33,342 nucleotides of DNA from Phycisphaerae bacterium (GTDB taxonomy: Bacteria > Planctomycetota > Phycisphaerae > Sedimentisphaerales > Anaerobacaceae). Position 1 is the first letter of the stretch; every line of letters begins with the position of its first letter. The translations under genes and the position numbers were made by a program. Positions 1 to 6,983 of this stretch are shown piece after piece. A model generated the notes under the pieces. That model had not been told where the DNA came from. It made no database searches and saw only the letters and a list, made by a program, of their open reading frames with translations. Where the stretch lies: assembly GCA_026386805.1 (NCBI GenBank), contig JAPLMX010000015.1, positions 1 through 33,342 on the forward strand, given 5' to 3'.

Positions 1-28
1 CTGCGATCTGGTACGTTGTCTTGTCCAT
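1..28 (-). CDS. 5' end of an unidentified gene (first 9 codons)
   Basis: Only the first nine codons (MDKTTYQIA) lie in the window, so the product cannot be named. The start is convincing: the ATG at 28 is preceded on the minus strand by AAAAGGAG about six bases upstream, one of the best Shine-Dalgarno sequences in the window. The gene is divergent from purD, about 330 bases apart. Its leader contains a nested inverted repeat that could sequester this ribosome-binding site (separate entry). The function is unknown; a purine gene would be a guess from the neighbour only. Confidence 0.6.
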
Positions 29-99
29 GGCTACTCCTTTTGAAAACCGTTGATCGTTCGTTGGCCTGATGGTACTTGCCATCAGGCCGGAGTAGCCAT
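27..99 (-). promoter_or_regulatory. Nested inverted-repeat leader able to mask a Shine-Dalgarno and start codon
   Basis: Two perfect inverted repeats are nested. The outer arms are 11 bp, ATGGCTACTCC (27-37) and GGAGTAGCCAT (89-99). On the minus-strand transcript the arm at 37-27 is the GGAG plus start codon of the gene ending at the left edge. The inner arms are 10 bp, GGCCTGATGG (63-72) and CCATCAGGCC (79-88), with a 6-nt loop, directly abutting the outer arm. In RNA the outer pairing would hide both RBS and AUG; the inner hairpin would stack on it. This is the layout of a translational on/off switch, but no known riboswitch class is recognised. The rest of the divergent spacer (100-358) shows no gene I can support. 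Confidence 0.5.
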
Positions 100-358
100 C
101 GCTTTTTTTCCAACCTTCAACTGCCGAGGGGACAACTTCTCACAGATCGAGTCTGCCCACTTGGCCGTAGTCAAAGGTCTTCAGGCCATCGAAGGTCTAG
201 AGCACAGACCGGATGTTGCATCGCCCGAAGATATCGGGTATAAGATTGAATTAGCTAGGCAATTTCGAGGACATCAGCCTCAAAAGAGCCCGGAAGACAC
301 AGACATGAATGCGTATGGGACAGATATTAGGTAAACACGACCATAAGAGAAATTAGAC

Positions 359-1762
359 ATGACTGACGACCTCTCTAACACGATTCGAGTTCTTGTTCTC
401 GGGAAGGACGCACGAACTGATGCCATTGCAGCAGCATGCGCGGCCAGCCCACAGGGTACTCAGACGTTCGCATACAGCGAGTACAACAACCCCGGCCTGC
501 TTAGGAGATGCAGGGGGCATTTGAAACTTGGCCCTCTTACCGCCGTTAGGGAGATTCAAGACTATGCCAAGAGCATTGGGACAGACCTAGCTATAATCGG
601 CCCCGAGGAACCTCTGAATGCCGGTGTGGTAGATGGGCTTGAAGATGTGGGCATCCCTTGCTTTGGACCCTACAAAGAACTCGCGAAGATCGAAACCAGC
701 AAGGCGTGGGCGCGACAACTTTTGGCCACTCATCACATACCAGGCAACCCTGAATTCCGCGTCTTCAAATCATCTGATGGGCTTTCCGACTACTTGCGGA
801 AGTTGGGCGATTTCGTGGTCAAACCTGATGGGCTAACAGGCGGTAAGGGCGTCCGTCTGTCAGGTGAGCATCTTGCCTCAATATCCGAGGCTGTAGACTA
901 TGCAAATCAACTGTTTGCGACCCACGGTTGTGTAGTTATCGAGGAGAAGCTGGAAGGCGAAGAGTTTAGCCTACAAACTATCACTGATGGGGAAGCCTTG
1001 ATACACTGCCCTGTTGTTCAAGACCACAAACGGGCATATGAAGGTGACGTCGGTCCCAATACGGGAGGTATGGGCTCCTACTCTTGTGCTGACTTCTCCT
1101 TGCCTTTTCTAGACATGTCTGACATTGAGCAAGCCAAGGCTATCAACGCAGCGGTGGTCAAGGCTATCCGTGAGACAACTGGTCGGCCGTACCGTGGAGT
1201 CCTCTACGGGGGATTTATTGCGACAGCGAGCGGGGTTCGTTTGATTGAGTATAATGCGCGTTTTGCTGACCCCGAAGGAATGAATATCATACCGCTGCTC
1301 CAGACTGACTTTGTGCAGCTATGCTATGCTGTCGCCAAAGGCCACTTGAGAGACATCAATGTTGCCTTTCAGCCAAGAGCGACCGTATGCAAGTACGTCG
1401 TTCCACAAGGATATCCTACGGAAGTAGTACGAAACAAGCCAATCAACATTCCGCCGAGTCTCCTGGTAAGAGAAGATGTACGAACATTCTTTGCTGGCGT
1501 CGATCAGCAAGATGATACGCTGTACCTTACAGGGTCCAGAGGCGTCGCGTTTGTTGGAATAGCAGAGACATTGGAGAAAGCGGAGAGGCTCGCAGAAGAC
1601 GCCGCCGGTTCCGTGCAGGGTTTGGTGAGGCACAGAACCGATATTGGCACCAAGCGGCTGCTCGACACTCGCATAGCACACATGGCTCGGTTGCGTCCTC
1701 GCTCCACGTTCGGCAACAGCCGCATGAAGGATCGACGCCCCAGGAGAACTACTTCCGTCTGA
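359..1762 (+). CDS. purD: Phosphoribosylamine-glycine ligase (GAR synthetase), divergent
   Basis: Catalyses ATP-dependent joining of glycine to 5-phosphoribosylamine, the second step of purine synthesis, in the cytoplasm. Seen: an N-terminal Rossmann-like start (VLVLGKDARTDAIA), IGPEEPL near residue 79, the ATP-grasp segment VVKPDGLTGGKGV near 152, EEKLEGEEFSL near 197, QDHKRAYEGDVGPNTGGMG near 221 and the metal/ATP site YNARFADPEG near 298. At 467 residues it is longer than the usual 420-430; the excess is a basic, low-complexity tail after about residue 430. The sequence is divergent from typical bacterial PurD, and the gene reads as lower in GC than its neighbours, which hints at horizontal transfer. 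The ATG at 359 has only a weak upstream purine stretch. No other pur gene is visible in the window. Confidence 0.9.
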   Translation: MTDDLSNTIRVLVLGKDARTDAIAAACAASPQGTQTFAYSEYNNPGLLRRCRGHLKLGPLTAVREIQDYAKSIGTDLAIIGPEEPLNAGVVDGLEDVGIPCFGPYKELAKIETSKAWARQLLATHHIPGNPEFRVFKSSDGLSDYLRKLGDFVVKPDGLTGGKGVRLSGEHLASISEAVDYANQLFATHGCVVIEEKLEGEEFSLQTITDGEALIHCPVVQDHKRAYEGDVGPNTGGMGSYSCADFSLPFLDMSDIEQAKAINAAVVKAIRETTGRPYRGVLYGGFIATASGVRLIEYNARFADPEGMNIIPLLQTDFVQLCYAVAKGHLRDINVAFQPRATVCKYVVPQGYPTEVVRNKPINIPPSLLVREDVRTFFAGVDQQDDTLYLTGSRGVAFVGIAETLEKAERLAEDAAGSVQGLVRHRTDIGTKRLLDTRIAHMARLRPRSTFGNSRMKDRRPRRTTSV

Positions 1763-1872
1763 TCTGTCGTCTTCTCCGTGTTTGGCTTGCCAACGTCTTG
1801 ACGACCTGGAGTCTCGTACGGTTCTTCTTCTGTTCTTGGGGGGAAACCAGGGACTGTCTCCCACGGGGCCTG

Positions 1873-3270
1873 TCAATCAATGCGGATGCGGGCGTAGCTG
1901 ATGGTTGCGTTGGACCCCTGCCGGGTCCCAAGCAGTTCCAGGGTCTTCGACGGCGGCGAGCCGGCGCGGATCGTGGCGGTGAAGAAATCGGTGAACGGTT
2001 TCTTGAGTGGGACAGAGACCGGGTTGCTCGCAGAGCCGTCCGGCAGGATTTCCAGGAGGCGGTTCTCCGAGATAGGTTTGCCGGCGGAGTTCGCGCCGCT
2101 GACGTAGAAGAACACGAACAGGCGGTTGTCCGGCGTGATCTGGAAGCGGCCTCGACCCGGCCGTTCGTTCGATTTGCCTTCCTCCGCCACGAGCAGCGTG
2201 CGGCGGGAGACGACCGCGCCTTTGCGGAGCACTGCGTAGTTCAACGCGTAGCTCTGTTTCTCGCCAGGGAAGAACTTGGCCCGCAGGCGCTCGTCCAGTG
2301 CCTTTTGCGTCCAGAGGATGTGCACGTCGCCGTTGGGGGCGATCCAAAGATCGCCCGGATTGATCCAGCCGCAGGTCTTTTCCCGGCTGGCGATCTCGAC
2401 CCACGGCTCGAACTTGCCGGTGGTGATGTCGGGCGACCACGCGTAGAAGAGCCGCCGGAAGTCGTAGTCCCAGTCGCGGCCGGTGAGCTGCTTCTTGAAC
2501 GCCCGCCACTCGGGATTCGGCTCGACGATGTCGCTGACGCCGCAGAAGTGGACCTCGCGATTTCGAAGGGCCACGTCCGGATAGCACACGCGGATCGGCT
2601 CAGGCTTCACATAATCCGCGCCCCAGGGCCATTTGAGTTGCCCCTGCACACTCCATTGTCCATCACGGTTGAGGAATGTCCACTCGGCGTGCGTGTAGCC
2701 GACGTTCTGAAGCAGGATCATCTCCCGGTTCGGCCCATCGGCGGCGAAGCTCCGATAGGAATGCTCCGTGAACTTAGGATTGCCGGACCATTCGGGCAGC
2801 AGGGTTCGCTCAACCTTGCCGGCGTCGCGGGCGGCGAATTGAAGGATCTCAGGCCGGGCGGGGCCGGAGTAGGTATTCGGATCGGTGTTCAGCGTCGGGT
2901 TGACGGACACAAATAGCCGGCCGTCGGGAAAGCCCGCCAGTGGGCAAGGCTCCCGCGTCCGCCCGGAGGGGTCGAAGCACACCTTCTGCCAGCCTTGCTC
3001 GCCCCGGTGGAACAGCATCCAGCGGCAGTTGTTCAGCGGCTTGACGCCTGGGATTGTTTCCAGCCCGCCGGCGAAGAGATCGTCGCCGATGCGTGCCAAG
3101 CATGTGGAACCCTGGCACCACAGCGGCCCGGCCCCGTTGTCCGCAGGCTTATAGCTGTAAACGTCCTCTTCGATCTCCACGACCGGCCGGATCGTCGGTC
3201 CCGTCGCGGCGAAGGTTACGGAGGCAAACACTAAAGTCAGGCACAGCTTCGCGAGGGAAGATATTCTCAT
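1873..3270 (-). CDS. Secreted protein of unknown function, possible BNR/sialidase-like propeller
   Basis: 465 residues beginning with a clear signal peptide (basic MRISSLAK, hydrophobic core, cleavage near VTFA-A at residues 20-23), so it is exported. The body is rich in short Trp/Tyr/Gly-containing strands with repeated phrases such as DGRLFVSVN, NGDVHILWT and DNRLFVFFYVSG, spaced as in beta-propeller exo-sialidase or BNR-repeat proteins. No strict Asp-box is seen, so this is a weak structural inference and no catalytic role can be assigned. The ATG at 3270 has an AGAGGAG sequence about ten bases upstream. It is convergent with purD and lies 106 bases downstream of a small lipoprotein gene in the same direction, possibly co-transcribed with it. 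Confidence 0.7.
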   Translation of the reverse strand: MRISSLAKLCLTLVFASVTFAATGPTIRPVVEIEEDVYSYKPADNGAGPLWCQGSTCLARIGDDLFAGGLETIPGVKPLNNCRWMLFHRGEQGWQKVCFDPSGRTREPCPLAGFPDGRLFVSVNPTLNTDPNTYSGPARPEILQFAARDAGKVERTLLPEWSGNPKFTEHSYRSFAADGPNREMILLQNVGYTHAEWTFLNRDGQWSVQGQLKWPWGADYVKPEPIRVCYPDVALRNREVHFCGVSDIVEPNPEWRAFKKQLTGRDWDYDFRRLFYAWSPDITTGKFEPWVEIASREKTCGWINPGDLWIAPNGDVHILWTQKALDERLRAKFFPGEKQSYALNYAVLRKGAVVSRRTLLVAEEGKSNERPGRGRFQITPDNRLFVFFYVSGANSAGKPISENRLLEILPDGSASNPVSVPLKKPFTDFFTATIRAGSPPSKTLELLGTRQGSNATISYARIRID

Positions 3271-3376
3271 GGCAGGGCCACTCCTCTTGTTCTTGTACCA
3301 CCATCCAAATTCTTCTCATGGCTTCACTTTCTATGACTCACGAACCCCATACGAGAAACTGCATGCGGGGATTCTC

Positions 3377-3523
3377 TTAGCGCCAGTGAGGATGTTCATG
3401 GTGTTCCGGGACGACCACGATGACGTCGCGATGCCTGGCGTGCCGATGTTCGTCATGGACGACGCAGCCACCCAGCAAAAACGCCGCGGCCAACGCTATC
3501 AAGAGCACAAGTGTCTTATTCAC
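3377..3523 (-). CDS. Small His-rich lipoprotein (48 aa)
   Basis: A GTG-started frame (complement of CAC at 3521-3523) with a textbook AAGGAGG seven bases upstream and a TAA stop at 3377-3379. The product has a short basic start (MNKT), a hydrophobic core (LVLLIALAAAFLLG) and a lipobox ending LLGGC with Cys at residue 20, then a mature peptide of only 29 residues containing eight His in two clusters (HDEHRHARH and EHHEHPH). It would be a membrane-anchored peptide, and the His clusters suggest metal binding (inference). It lies 50 bases after the NodB-type gene and 106 bases before the secreted protein, all on the minus strand. The non-ATG start and short length would make it easy to miss. Confidence 0.7.
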   Translation of the reverse strand: MNKTLVLLIALAAAFLLGGCVVHDEHRHARHRDVIVVVPEHHEHPHWR

Positions 3524-3572
3524 AGCTAAGCCTCCTTAACATATGATCTGTGTTTCTTGCCTTGTCAACATA

Positions 3573-5144
3573 TTAAGGCACTAAACCGGTCGAAGGTAAC
3601 ATCGACTTGCGCAGCATAGCGGGCTTGATCGTCCAGGCTTGCAGCTTGGCCAGTTCCATCATGCGGGGAGCGCTGAAGCCCTCGGGGAAGATGACCCAGC
3701 CCCACAGTCTCGGCGAATCGTCGGCGACGAATCGCTTGGCCTCCAACTCCGCGCGCCGGAGCGGGACATCCCCCGAATGCTGGTCCGATGCGACGGCCGA
3801 TGCGATGGTGGCGGCGAAGTCCTCCGGACACAGAGGCTGTCCGGCTACCCAGACCACGGAGGGCAGTTGCTGCGTTTGATGGATGATAGCGATCAATTCC
3901 TGGGCGGCCTGGCGAATCGCCTCCCAGCGGCACGCGCCCTCGGGAACGAATCGCGGCGGTGTCGAAGCAGGACCGAACGCGAATTCCACCGCCACCTTAT
4001 CGCCCCCGGCGTCCCCGTTGCCGTCAGCCACGAAGTGGGCCAACGCCGACAGGCCCTCGGCAGCCGAGACGATCCGTGTCCCGAGCTCGACGTAGGAGAG
4101 CCGCTTCTGGAAGGCCTCGGCAATCGCTCGAACGTCGGCGCGTGTCAAAGGACTGGCGTAGACCCGGTCTATGTATAGAGCGGGGATCTCTCTGGCCGTC
4201 ACCAGTTGAACGCCGGCATGATGGACGATGTGGTCCAAGAACGCCTCGAAGGCTTTGAATGCCTGTTCCTGCTCTTCGGGTGGCTTGGTGGGCGGCAGCT
4301 TCCATTCGGATCGAGGCGGATTGGCGCCGTGCGAGAAGTTGACCCCGTCCCAGAACTGCCGGTGCACGAACTCGCAGGGATGATAATAGATGCTGATAAT
4401 GCCACCGCCTTCTTGGGCGAGCCTCTGGGAGACGCGGTCGAACTTGGCGCACGCCTGTTTGACTTCATCATCGGTCCAGCCGGTGCGCATGACGCAGTCG
4501 CCCAACTCCAGGATGGTGAGCACGCCGCCGTACCAGAAGGGACGATCGTTCAGATTGACCTGCGACGTGACATCGAGGTACAGCGGAATCCCCCACGCGC
4601 GCAGGGCGGCGTAGCTCTGCGGCGTCCAGGACGATCCCGGCTGGCCGTAGCAGGAGGCATTGACGCCGAAAACCCGTCGCACGGTCTCCAGCCCCACCCC
4701 TTCCCGCCGGATGAACTCCGACACGCCTTCCTGCCAGCTCAAGTCCCGGGTGTACTCAGCCGGCGTCGGGTGAACGCTGTGGTAGGTGGAGTGATACGCG
4801 ACGTCGTTCTTGGCCAGGGCCAGGATCACATCATCCCGTCCGCGTTCTTGCAGCACCTTGGCCTTCTCGCCGACGATCTTGAACGTGGCCTGGACACCCC
4901 TTTTGGTGAACATCTCCGCCAGCCGTTTGGCGGCGTCATCCGCCTGCGGCAGGATGAAGTCCTCCGTGTCGAACCAGAAGGTGACGTAGACGGTTGTGTC
5001 GCGGGCTTCCAGCCCGCGATTCGAGGGCGGGACGCCCTCGGCACGCGCGTAGACCGTGGGGTCCTCCTTCGCCGCCAAGACAGTCGCCGTGGAGACCAGT
5101 GCCAGGAGGGATACGACCGTGACAAGCCCGAATGATGTCTTCAT
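3573..5144 (-). CDS. Secreted NodB-like polysaccharide deacetylase family protein
   Basis: 523 residues from the ATG at 5144, chosen because GGAG lies eight bases upstream and a signal peptide follows at once (MKTSFGLVTVVSLLALVSTA, cleavage near VLAA, residue 25). The frame stays open upstream, but that segment lacks such features. The NodB fold is indicated by WFDTED at 57-62 (acidic motif 1) and HSTYH at 118-122 (the His-x3-His metal motif), followed by YGQPGSSWTPQSYAALRAWG. Family members remove acetyl groups from amino-sugar polymers; the substrate here is unknown. The C-terminal 190 residues contain VVWVAGQPLCPEDFA, vaguely like pseudomurein-binding repeats, and are otherwise unrecognised. 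Residues about 32-49 are encoded by two back-to-back palindromes inserted in frame (separate entry). A lipoprotein gene follows 50 bases downstream. Confidence 0.8.
   Translation of the reverse strand: MKTSFGLVTVVSLLALVSTATVLAAKEDPTVYARAEGVPPSNRGLEARDTTVYVTFWFDTEDFILPQADDAAKRLAEMFTKRGVQATFKIVGEKAKVLQERGRDDVILALAKNDVAYHSTYHSVHPTPAEYTRDLSWQEGVSEFIRREGVGLETVRRVFGVNASCYGQPGSSWTPQSYAALRAWGIPLYLDVTSQVNLNDRPFWYGGVLTILELGDCVMRTGWTDDEVKQACAKFDRVSQRLAQEGGGIISIYYHPCEFVHRQFWDGVNFSHGANPPRSEWKLPPTKPPEEQEQAFKAFEAFLDHIVHHAGVQLVTAREIPALYIDRVYASPLTRADVRAIAEAFQKRLSYVELGTRIVSAAEGLSALAHFVADGNGDAGGDKVAVEFAFGPASTPPRFVPEGACRWEAIRQAAQELIAIIHQTQQLPSVVWVAGQPLCPEDFAATIASAVASDQHSGDVPLRRAELEAKRFVADDSPRLWGWVIFPEGFSAPRMMELAKLQAWTIKPAMLRKSMLPSTGLVP
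5000..5040. repeat. Double palindrome inside a coding sequence
   Basis: Two adjacent hairpins with 8-bp perfect arms and 3-nt loops: CGCGGGCT/AGCCCGCG (5000-5018, loop TCC) and CGAGGGCG/CGCCCTCG (5022-5040, loop GGA). They lie between the signal peptide and the catalytic domain of the NodB-type protein and encode the linker EGVPPSNRGLEAR. On the coding strand the flanks are similar 16-mers, GACCCCACGGTCTACG before and GACACAACCGTCTACG after (13 of 16 identical, protein DPTVY and DTTVY), as a target duplication would leave. It is probably an in-frame insertion of a REP-like element. Confidence 0.75.
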
Positions 5145-5298
5145 GTGCCATCTCCGTAATTGGGAACTCTGTCTGATATCTAAGCGAGATTGTCCGGCGG
5201 CGTCAAGGTGATGCAATTTGCGGATTCTCCAGAACGTCTTATAATGGACCTGGGGTTCCTTGTGCGTGTGCGTTTGGGTGTATTTGAAATGGCGAAGC

Positions 5299-6960
5299 AT
5301 GAGAAGGGCATCATCAGTTGTCAGTTGCCGGTTGTTGGTTGGCAGCAGAACACTGGGAACTGAGAACTGTCAACTGACAACTCGGTTTTCCACGATTCTG
5401 GCGGTTGTTCTCTTGGCGGCGGCGGCCGCGACGGCGGCGAGCCCTTTTGAAGGCTCGGCGGTCTCGACGCCGCAGAGCCAGATCGACAAGCTGGTTTTCG
5501 ACAGATTGGAGCAGTTGGGCATCCCGCCCGCCAATTTGTGCTCGGACCCCGTGTTCGTCCGGCGGGTCTATCTGGATGTGATCGGGACGCTGCCCACCGC
5601 CCAGGAGGTCCAGACGTTCCTGGCGGACCAGGACCCGAACAAGCGAAGCGTCCTGATCGACCGTCTGCTGGAGCGGCAGGAGTTCGCCGATTACTGGGTG
5701 ATGAAGTGGAGCGATCTGCTGCGGGTCAAGTCGGAGTTCCCGATCAATCTGTGGCCCAACGCGGTGCAGGCGTACTACCGCTGGATTCACACGTGCATCA
5801 GGGACAACATGCCGTATGACTGGTTCGTCCGGGAGATGCTCACGGCCAGCGGCAGCAATTTCCGCGTGCCCCAGGTCAACTTCTACCGGGCCGTCCAGAG
5901 CAAGGAGCCCCAAGCCCTGGCCCAGGCGGTGGCGCTCACGTTCATGGGGGTCCGGCCGGAGGGCTGGCCGAAGGACAAATGGTCCCAGATGGCGGTCTTC
6001 TTCTCCCAGGTCGGCTACAAGTCCACCCTGGAATGGAAGGAGGAGATCGTCCTGTTTGACCCCAACCATCACCCAGCCAAGCCAACACCGGGCGTGGCCA
6101 ATCCACAGTCCGGAGCAGCGGTCTTTCCGGATGGCACCACGGTCCAGCTCTCTCCGGACCAGGACCCGCGCGAGGTCTTTGCCAACTGGCTGATTGACGC
6201 GAAGAACCCGTGGTTCGCTCGGAACATCGTCAACCGCATCTGGTTCTGGCTGCAAGGTCGCGGCATCATCCATGAGCCAGACGACATCCGGCCGGACAAC
6301 CCGCCCGGCAATCCTGAGCTGCTGGTGTACCTGGAAAAGGAGCTGGTCGCGGCCCACTACGATCTCAAGCACATCTACCGGCTGATCCTGAACTCGCAAA
6401 CGTACCAGCTTTCCTCCATCGCCCGAACCGAGGACCCCAAGAGCGAGGCGAACTTCGCGTTCTATCCGTTGCGACGGCTCGAAGCCGAGGTGCTGATCGA
6501 CGCCCTGTGCCAGATCACCGGCACGACGGAGCAGTATTCCAGCCCGATTCCCGAGCCGTTCACCTTTATCCCGGAGGGCCAAAGATCGACCGCACTGGCG
6601 GACGCCAGCATCACGAGCTCGTTCCTCGAGACGTTCGGCCGCTCGCCACGTGACACCGGCCTGGAATCGGAGCGCAACAATCGCCCCACGGCCGCTCAGC
6701 GGCTGCACCTGCTCAATTCGAGCCACATCCAGCGTAAGATCGAACAGAGCACGAAACTGCAACTGATTCTCCAGACCAAAGGCACACCGCGCAGCCTTAT
6801 CAATAGTCTGTACCTGACGGTTCTCTCGCGTTTGCCCACGGATGACGAATGGAAGATCGCGGGGGCGTACTTCCAATCCGCCGGCGGAAACAGACGCGGG
6901 GCGGCCATCGATCTCGTCTGGGCCTTGATTAACAGTTCGGAGTTCCTCTATCGGCATTGA
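5299..6960 (+). CDS. DUF1549/DUF1553 protein, exported, no heme motif
   Basis: A planctomycete family protein of unknown biochemical role, normally encoded beside a DUF1501 gene as here. DUF1549 spans roughly residues 55-250 (IDKLVFDRLEQLGIPPANL, VRRVYLDVIGTLPT, RQEFADYWVMKWSDLLRVKS). DUF1553 spans roughly 305-550 (DPREVFANWLIDAKNPWFAR, NRIWFWLQGRGI, LLNSSHIQRKI, SRLPTDDEW, INSSEFLYRH). No CxxCH heme-binding motif is present, unlike relatives with a fused cytochrome c domain. The start is uncertain: the ATG at 5299 gives 553 residues, and the frame also opens at a TTG at 5260. The hydrophobic signal core (FSTILAVVLLAAAAATA) begins only after about 30 residues encoded by an intergenic-type inverted repeat (5316-5382). 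The DUF1501 gene follows after 23 bases. Confidence 0.85.
   Translation: MRRASSVVSCRLLVGSRTLGTENCQLTTRFSTILAVVLLAAAAATAASPFEGSAVSTPQSQIDKLVFDRLEQLGIPPANLCSDPVFVRRVYLDVIGTLPTAQEVQTFLADQDPNKRSVLIDRLLERQEFADYWVMKWSDLLRVKSEFPINLWPNAVQAYYRWIHTCIRDNMPYDWFVREMLTASGSNFRVPQVNFYRAVQSKEPQALAQAVALTFMGVRPEGWPKDKWSQMAVFFSQVGYKSTLEWKEEIVLFDPNHHPAKPTPGVANPQSGAAVFPDGTTVQLSPDQDPREVFANWLIDAKNPWFARNIVNRIWFWLQGRGIIHEPDDIRPDNPPGNPELLVYLEKELVAAHYDLKHIYRLILNSQTYQLSSIARTEDPKSEANFAFYPLRRLEAEVLIDALCQITGTTEQYSSPIPEPFTFIPEGQRSTALADASITSSFLETFGRSPRDTGLESERNNRPTAAQRLHLLNSSHIQRKIEQSTKLQLILQTKGTPRSLINSLYLTVLSRLPTDDEWKIAGAYFQSAGGNRRGAAIDLVWALINSSEFLYRH
5316..5382. repeat. Inverted repeat of the AGTTGTCAGTTG type in a gene start
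   Basis: Perfect 12-bp arms AGTTGTCAGTTG (5316-5327) and CAACTGACAACT (5371-5382), surrounded by further related words such as ACTGGGAACTGAGAACTGTC. It lies in frame between the start codon of the DUF1549 gene and its signal-peptide core, so it is translated if ATG 5299 is used. Confidence 0.7.
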
Positions 6961-6983
6961 TCCGGTTGAAGGGGACTGCAAAT

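Noticed and set aside
50..334. Open frame of 94 codons in the purD upstream spacer
   Set aside because: It begins with TTG, has no Shine-Dalgarno, runs through the leader hairpin and matches no family I recognise; probably chance.
1763..1872. Possible terminator between the convergent purD and secreted-protein genes
   Set aside because: Only weak, short complementarity (GTCGTC/GACGAC and GGGA/TCCC) and no T-run, so no call made.
1319..1876. Minus-strand open frame opposite the end of purD
   Set aside because: Antisense to clear PurD coding sequence; no domain or RBS.
4206..5135. 309-codon plus-strand frame opposite the NodB-type gene
   Set aside because: High-GC shadow frame; the minus strand carries the signal peptide and NodB motifs.
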